In this document: piece after piece, positions 4,761 through 6,230 of the stretch
How positions within the stretch are numbered: position 1 is the stretch's first letter
How the letters are laid out: each line of letters opens with the position of its first letter
Assembly (NCBI GenBank): GCA_001824005.1
Contig: MHWG01000015.1
Span: 1 to 6,230, forward strand
Length of the DNA: 6,230 nt
Source of the DNA: Candidatus Zambryskibacteria bacterium RIFCSPLOWO2_01_FULL_47_14
GTDB taxonomy: Bacteria; Patescibacteria; Paceibacteria; UBA9973; Zambryskibacteraceae
Direction of reading: 5' to 3'
Translations under genes and position numbers: made by a program
The notes under the pieces: model-generated
Databases searched by the model: none
The model's input: the letters and a program-made list of their open reading frames with translations, nothing else
What the model was told of the DNA's origin: nothing

Positions 4761-6230
4761 TTAGTACTTCAATTTTGTTAAGTACTCCTCGACCTTCTTG
4801 TCAATCTCTGCACGTTCCTTCTCGAGAGTCACTAGCTCCTTGCGTACTACCGACACGTCAATCTCTTCCTGAATATCGCCACTCTCGATATAGCGGCGTA
4901 CGTTGAGGTTGTACTCATTTCCCTCAATTTCCTCGAGACCAACAACGCGCGCGTAACCCTCGACATTTTTGTAGTTGTCGTATGATTTGACGATTTTCGC
5001 GATATCCTGCACGCGAAGAGAGTTTTGGTTCTTTCCCTCGGAGAAGTCCTTCTCGGCGTCGATGATTAGCACCTTGCCCTTGTGATCCTCCGGCTTGTTC
5101 CGGTTGAAAATCAGGATTGCCGCTGGAATGCCAGTGCCGTAAAAGAGCTTAGGTGGGAGTGCTATGACTGCTTCTATGAGATCGTTCTTGAGTATCTGCT
5201 CGCGTATCCGTCCTTCGGAGCCGCCACGGAAGAGCACACCGTGCGGGAGTACTATGCCGGCGCGGCCGTTCGAGTTCATCGACTTGATGATGTGAAGGAC
5301 GAAGGCGTAGTCTGCATTTTTATTGGGCGGCAGTTCGTACCCGTCTATCCGGCCGTATTTGTCGGACTTGAACATTTCATATTCCCAGTCATTGATTGAG
5401 TAGGGTGGATTGGCTACGCAGATATCAAATGTTTTGAGTGAACCGTTCGGATTGAGGAACTGCGGGTTGGCCAGCGTATCGCCGCGCTGTATATCCGCGC
5501 TATCGAGTCCGTGGAGGAACATGTTGATCTTAGCGATTGCAAAGGTGCCGATGTTTATTTCCTGCCCGTAGAGGTAAAGCGTGCGGGCTACCTGTTCGTT
5601 CTCTTTCTCTTTGAGATGATGAAATGCCTCAAGAAGGAAGCCACCGGAGCCAACGGTAGGGTCATAGATGTGATCCTTTTTATGCGGTTTGAGTATTTGA
5701 ATTATGACTCGCTCGACTTCGCGCGGGGTATAGAACTCGCCGCCTTTTTTACCCGCATCCGCCGCGAACTGTTTGATGAGGTATTCGTACGCGTCGCCCA
5801 AGAGATCGGAGTTAATATAGGTGTCGCCGAAGTTGTACTGGGAAAAGTGGTTGATGAGCCGCTGGGTCGTCTCGTTAGGGAACCTGTCTTTGTTTGCAAA
5901 GTCGAGGTCTTCAAAAATTCTGTCGAGCTTCGGACTGTTTGCATTCGCAAGCTTCTCAAAGACCTCGTTGAGTTTCTTGCCGATATTTTCTGCGCGTTCC
6001 TCCACAACCGACCAGCGACACTCCTTCGGCACCTGAAAGCGGTGGTTGTAATCGGCGCGCGCAATCGTCTCGTCTTTGAACTCGTCTATCACTTTCGCGT
6101 ACTCCTCATCCCAAACATCGCTGATGCGTTTGTAGAAGAGGAGGCCGAAGATATATTTTTTGTAGTCAGAGCTGTCAATCTTGCCCCGAAGGATGTCGGC
6201 GCTCTTCCAGAGAAATTGCTCGAGCTGCGG
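4761..6230 (-). CDS. hsdM: Type I restriction-modification DNA methyltransferase subunit (HsdM), 5' end just beyond the window
   Basis: HsdM transfers a methyl group from S-adenosylmethionine to adenine N6 at the site chosen by HsdS. The frame is open from the right edge to the TAA at 4761, giving 489 visible residues, close to the usual 480-530. Numbering from the edge, the first residues (LEQFLWKSADILRGKIDSSD) are the conserved HsdM N-terminus, so only a few codons including the start are missing. The GTG at 6092 is internal: 46 well-conserved family residues precede it. Seen in order: a helical N-terminal domain to about 150; GEFYTPREV at 164-172; SAM-binding motif I DPTVGSGGFL at 190-199 (coding bases 5634-5663); catalytic motif IV NPPY at 274-277 (5400-5411), the N6-adenine signature; and a charged helical C-terminal tail (VRKELVTLEKERAEIDKKVE) likely to contact HsdS. 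All key motifs look intact. It is the first gene of the operon seen here. GC content in sampled lines (52-67%) is higher than in the genes that follow. Confidence 0.97.
   Translation of the reverse strand, partial: PQLEQFLWKSADILRGKIDSSDYKKYIFGLLFYKRISDVWDEEYAKVIDEFKDETIARADYNHRFQVPKECRWSVVEERAENIGKKLNEVFEKLANANSPKLDRIFEDLDFANKDRFPNETTQRLINHFSQYNFGDTYINSDLLGDAYEYLIKQFAADAGKKGGEFYTPREVERVIIQILKPHKKDHIYDPTVGSGGFLLEAFHHLKEKENEQVARTLYLYGQEINIGTFAIAKINMFLHGLDSADIQRGDTLANPQFLNPNGSLKTFDICVANPPYSINDWEYEMFKSDKYGRIDGYELPPNKNADYAFVLHIIKSMNSNGRAGIVLPHGVLFRGGSEGRIREQILKNDLIEAVIALPPKLFYGTGIPAAILIFNRNKPEDHKGKVLIIDAEKDFSEGKNQNSLRVQDIAKIVKSYDNYKNVEGYARVVGLEEIEGNEYNLNVRRYIESGDIQEEIDVSVVRKELVTLEKERAEIDKKVEEYLTKLKY
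4763..4786 (-). repeat. 7-bp inverted repeat at the end of hsdM, just before the HEPN-like gene
   Basis: AGTACTT at 4763-4769 and AAGTACT at 4780-4786 are perfect reverse complements around a 10-base AT-rich centre. In the transcript the stem would end 6 bases before the HEPN-like ATG, covering the last hsdM codons. Only two of the seven pairs are G-C, and AGTACT is itself palindromic, so the hairpin would be weak and may be chance. Confidence 0.3.

Noticed and set aside
5082..5399. Plus-strand open frame of 105 codons, and one at 5821-6036
   Set aside because: These are antisense shadows of hsdM, whose motif IV and flanking conserved sequence explain the region fully.
4761..6092. GTG at 6092 as the hsdM start
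   Set aside because: The frame stays open to the window edge and the 46 upstream residues (LEQFLWKSADILRGK... and FGLLFYKRISDVWDEEY) are typical HsdM sequence, so the true start lies outside the window.
1..6230. CRISPR array, tRNA/rRNA gene, IS element, phage attachment site or intrinsic terminator
   Set aside because: Coding sequence fills the window with gaps of at most 4 bp. I saw no regularly spaced repeats, no transposase-like protein, no tRNA-like fold and no GC stem followed by a T-run at any junction.

Overview
The window is the body of a bacterial (or archaeal) type I restriction-modification locus that carries two extra genes. All genes are on the minus strand, so transcription runs from high to low coordinates. 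The order is hsdM (5' end just outside the right edge), a small HEPN-like gene, hsdS, a large OLD-like ATPase/TOPRIM gene, and hsdR (N-terminal third only; the rest lies beyond the left edge).

Layout: 4761-6230 hsdM, DNA adenine methyltransferase subunit; 4106-4756 a 216-residue protein with an RNxxxH (HEPN-type) motif; 2980-4104 hsdS, specificity subunit with two target-recognition halves; 1155-2975 a 606-residue OLD-family protein with an N-terminal SMC/ABC-type ATPase and a C-terminal TOPRIM nuclease domain; 1-1158 hsdR, restriction translocase/endonuclease. The gaps are 4 bp, 1 bp and 4 bp, and the last junction is a 4-bp ATGA overlap. There is no non-coding stretch of any size, no internal terminator was seen, and the promoter must lie upstream of hsdM outside the window. 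This is one translationally coupled operon.

How the parts work together: HsdM and HsdS should form the methyltransferase that marks an asymmetric bipartite site, and adding HsdR gives the restriction complex. The two embedded genes are not needed for restriction. Their position recalls the anticodon nuclease gene prrC within a type I hsd locus, and the 'R-linked' and 'M-linked' ORFs described in Campylobacter hsd loci. I infer that they are accessory defence effectors, perhaps released or activated when the restriction enzyme is inhibited. The sequence does not prove this.

Organism: there is no taxonomic marker. The standard genetic code fits (TAA and TGA both serve as stops). Base composition is mixed: sampled 60-base lines are about 52-67% GC in hsdM and 53% in hsdR, but about 27-45% in the HEPN-like gene and 35-43% in the OLD-like gene and hsdS. 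This is typical of a mobile, mosaic defence locus and does not identify a lineage.
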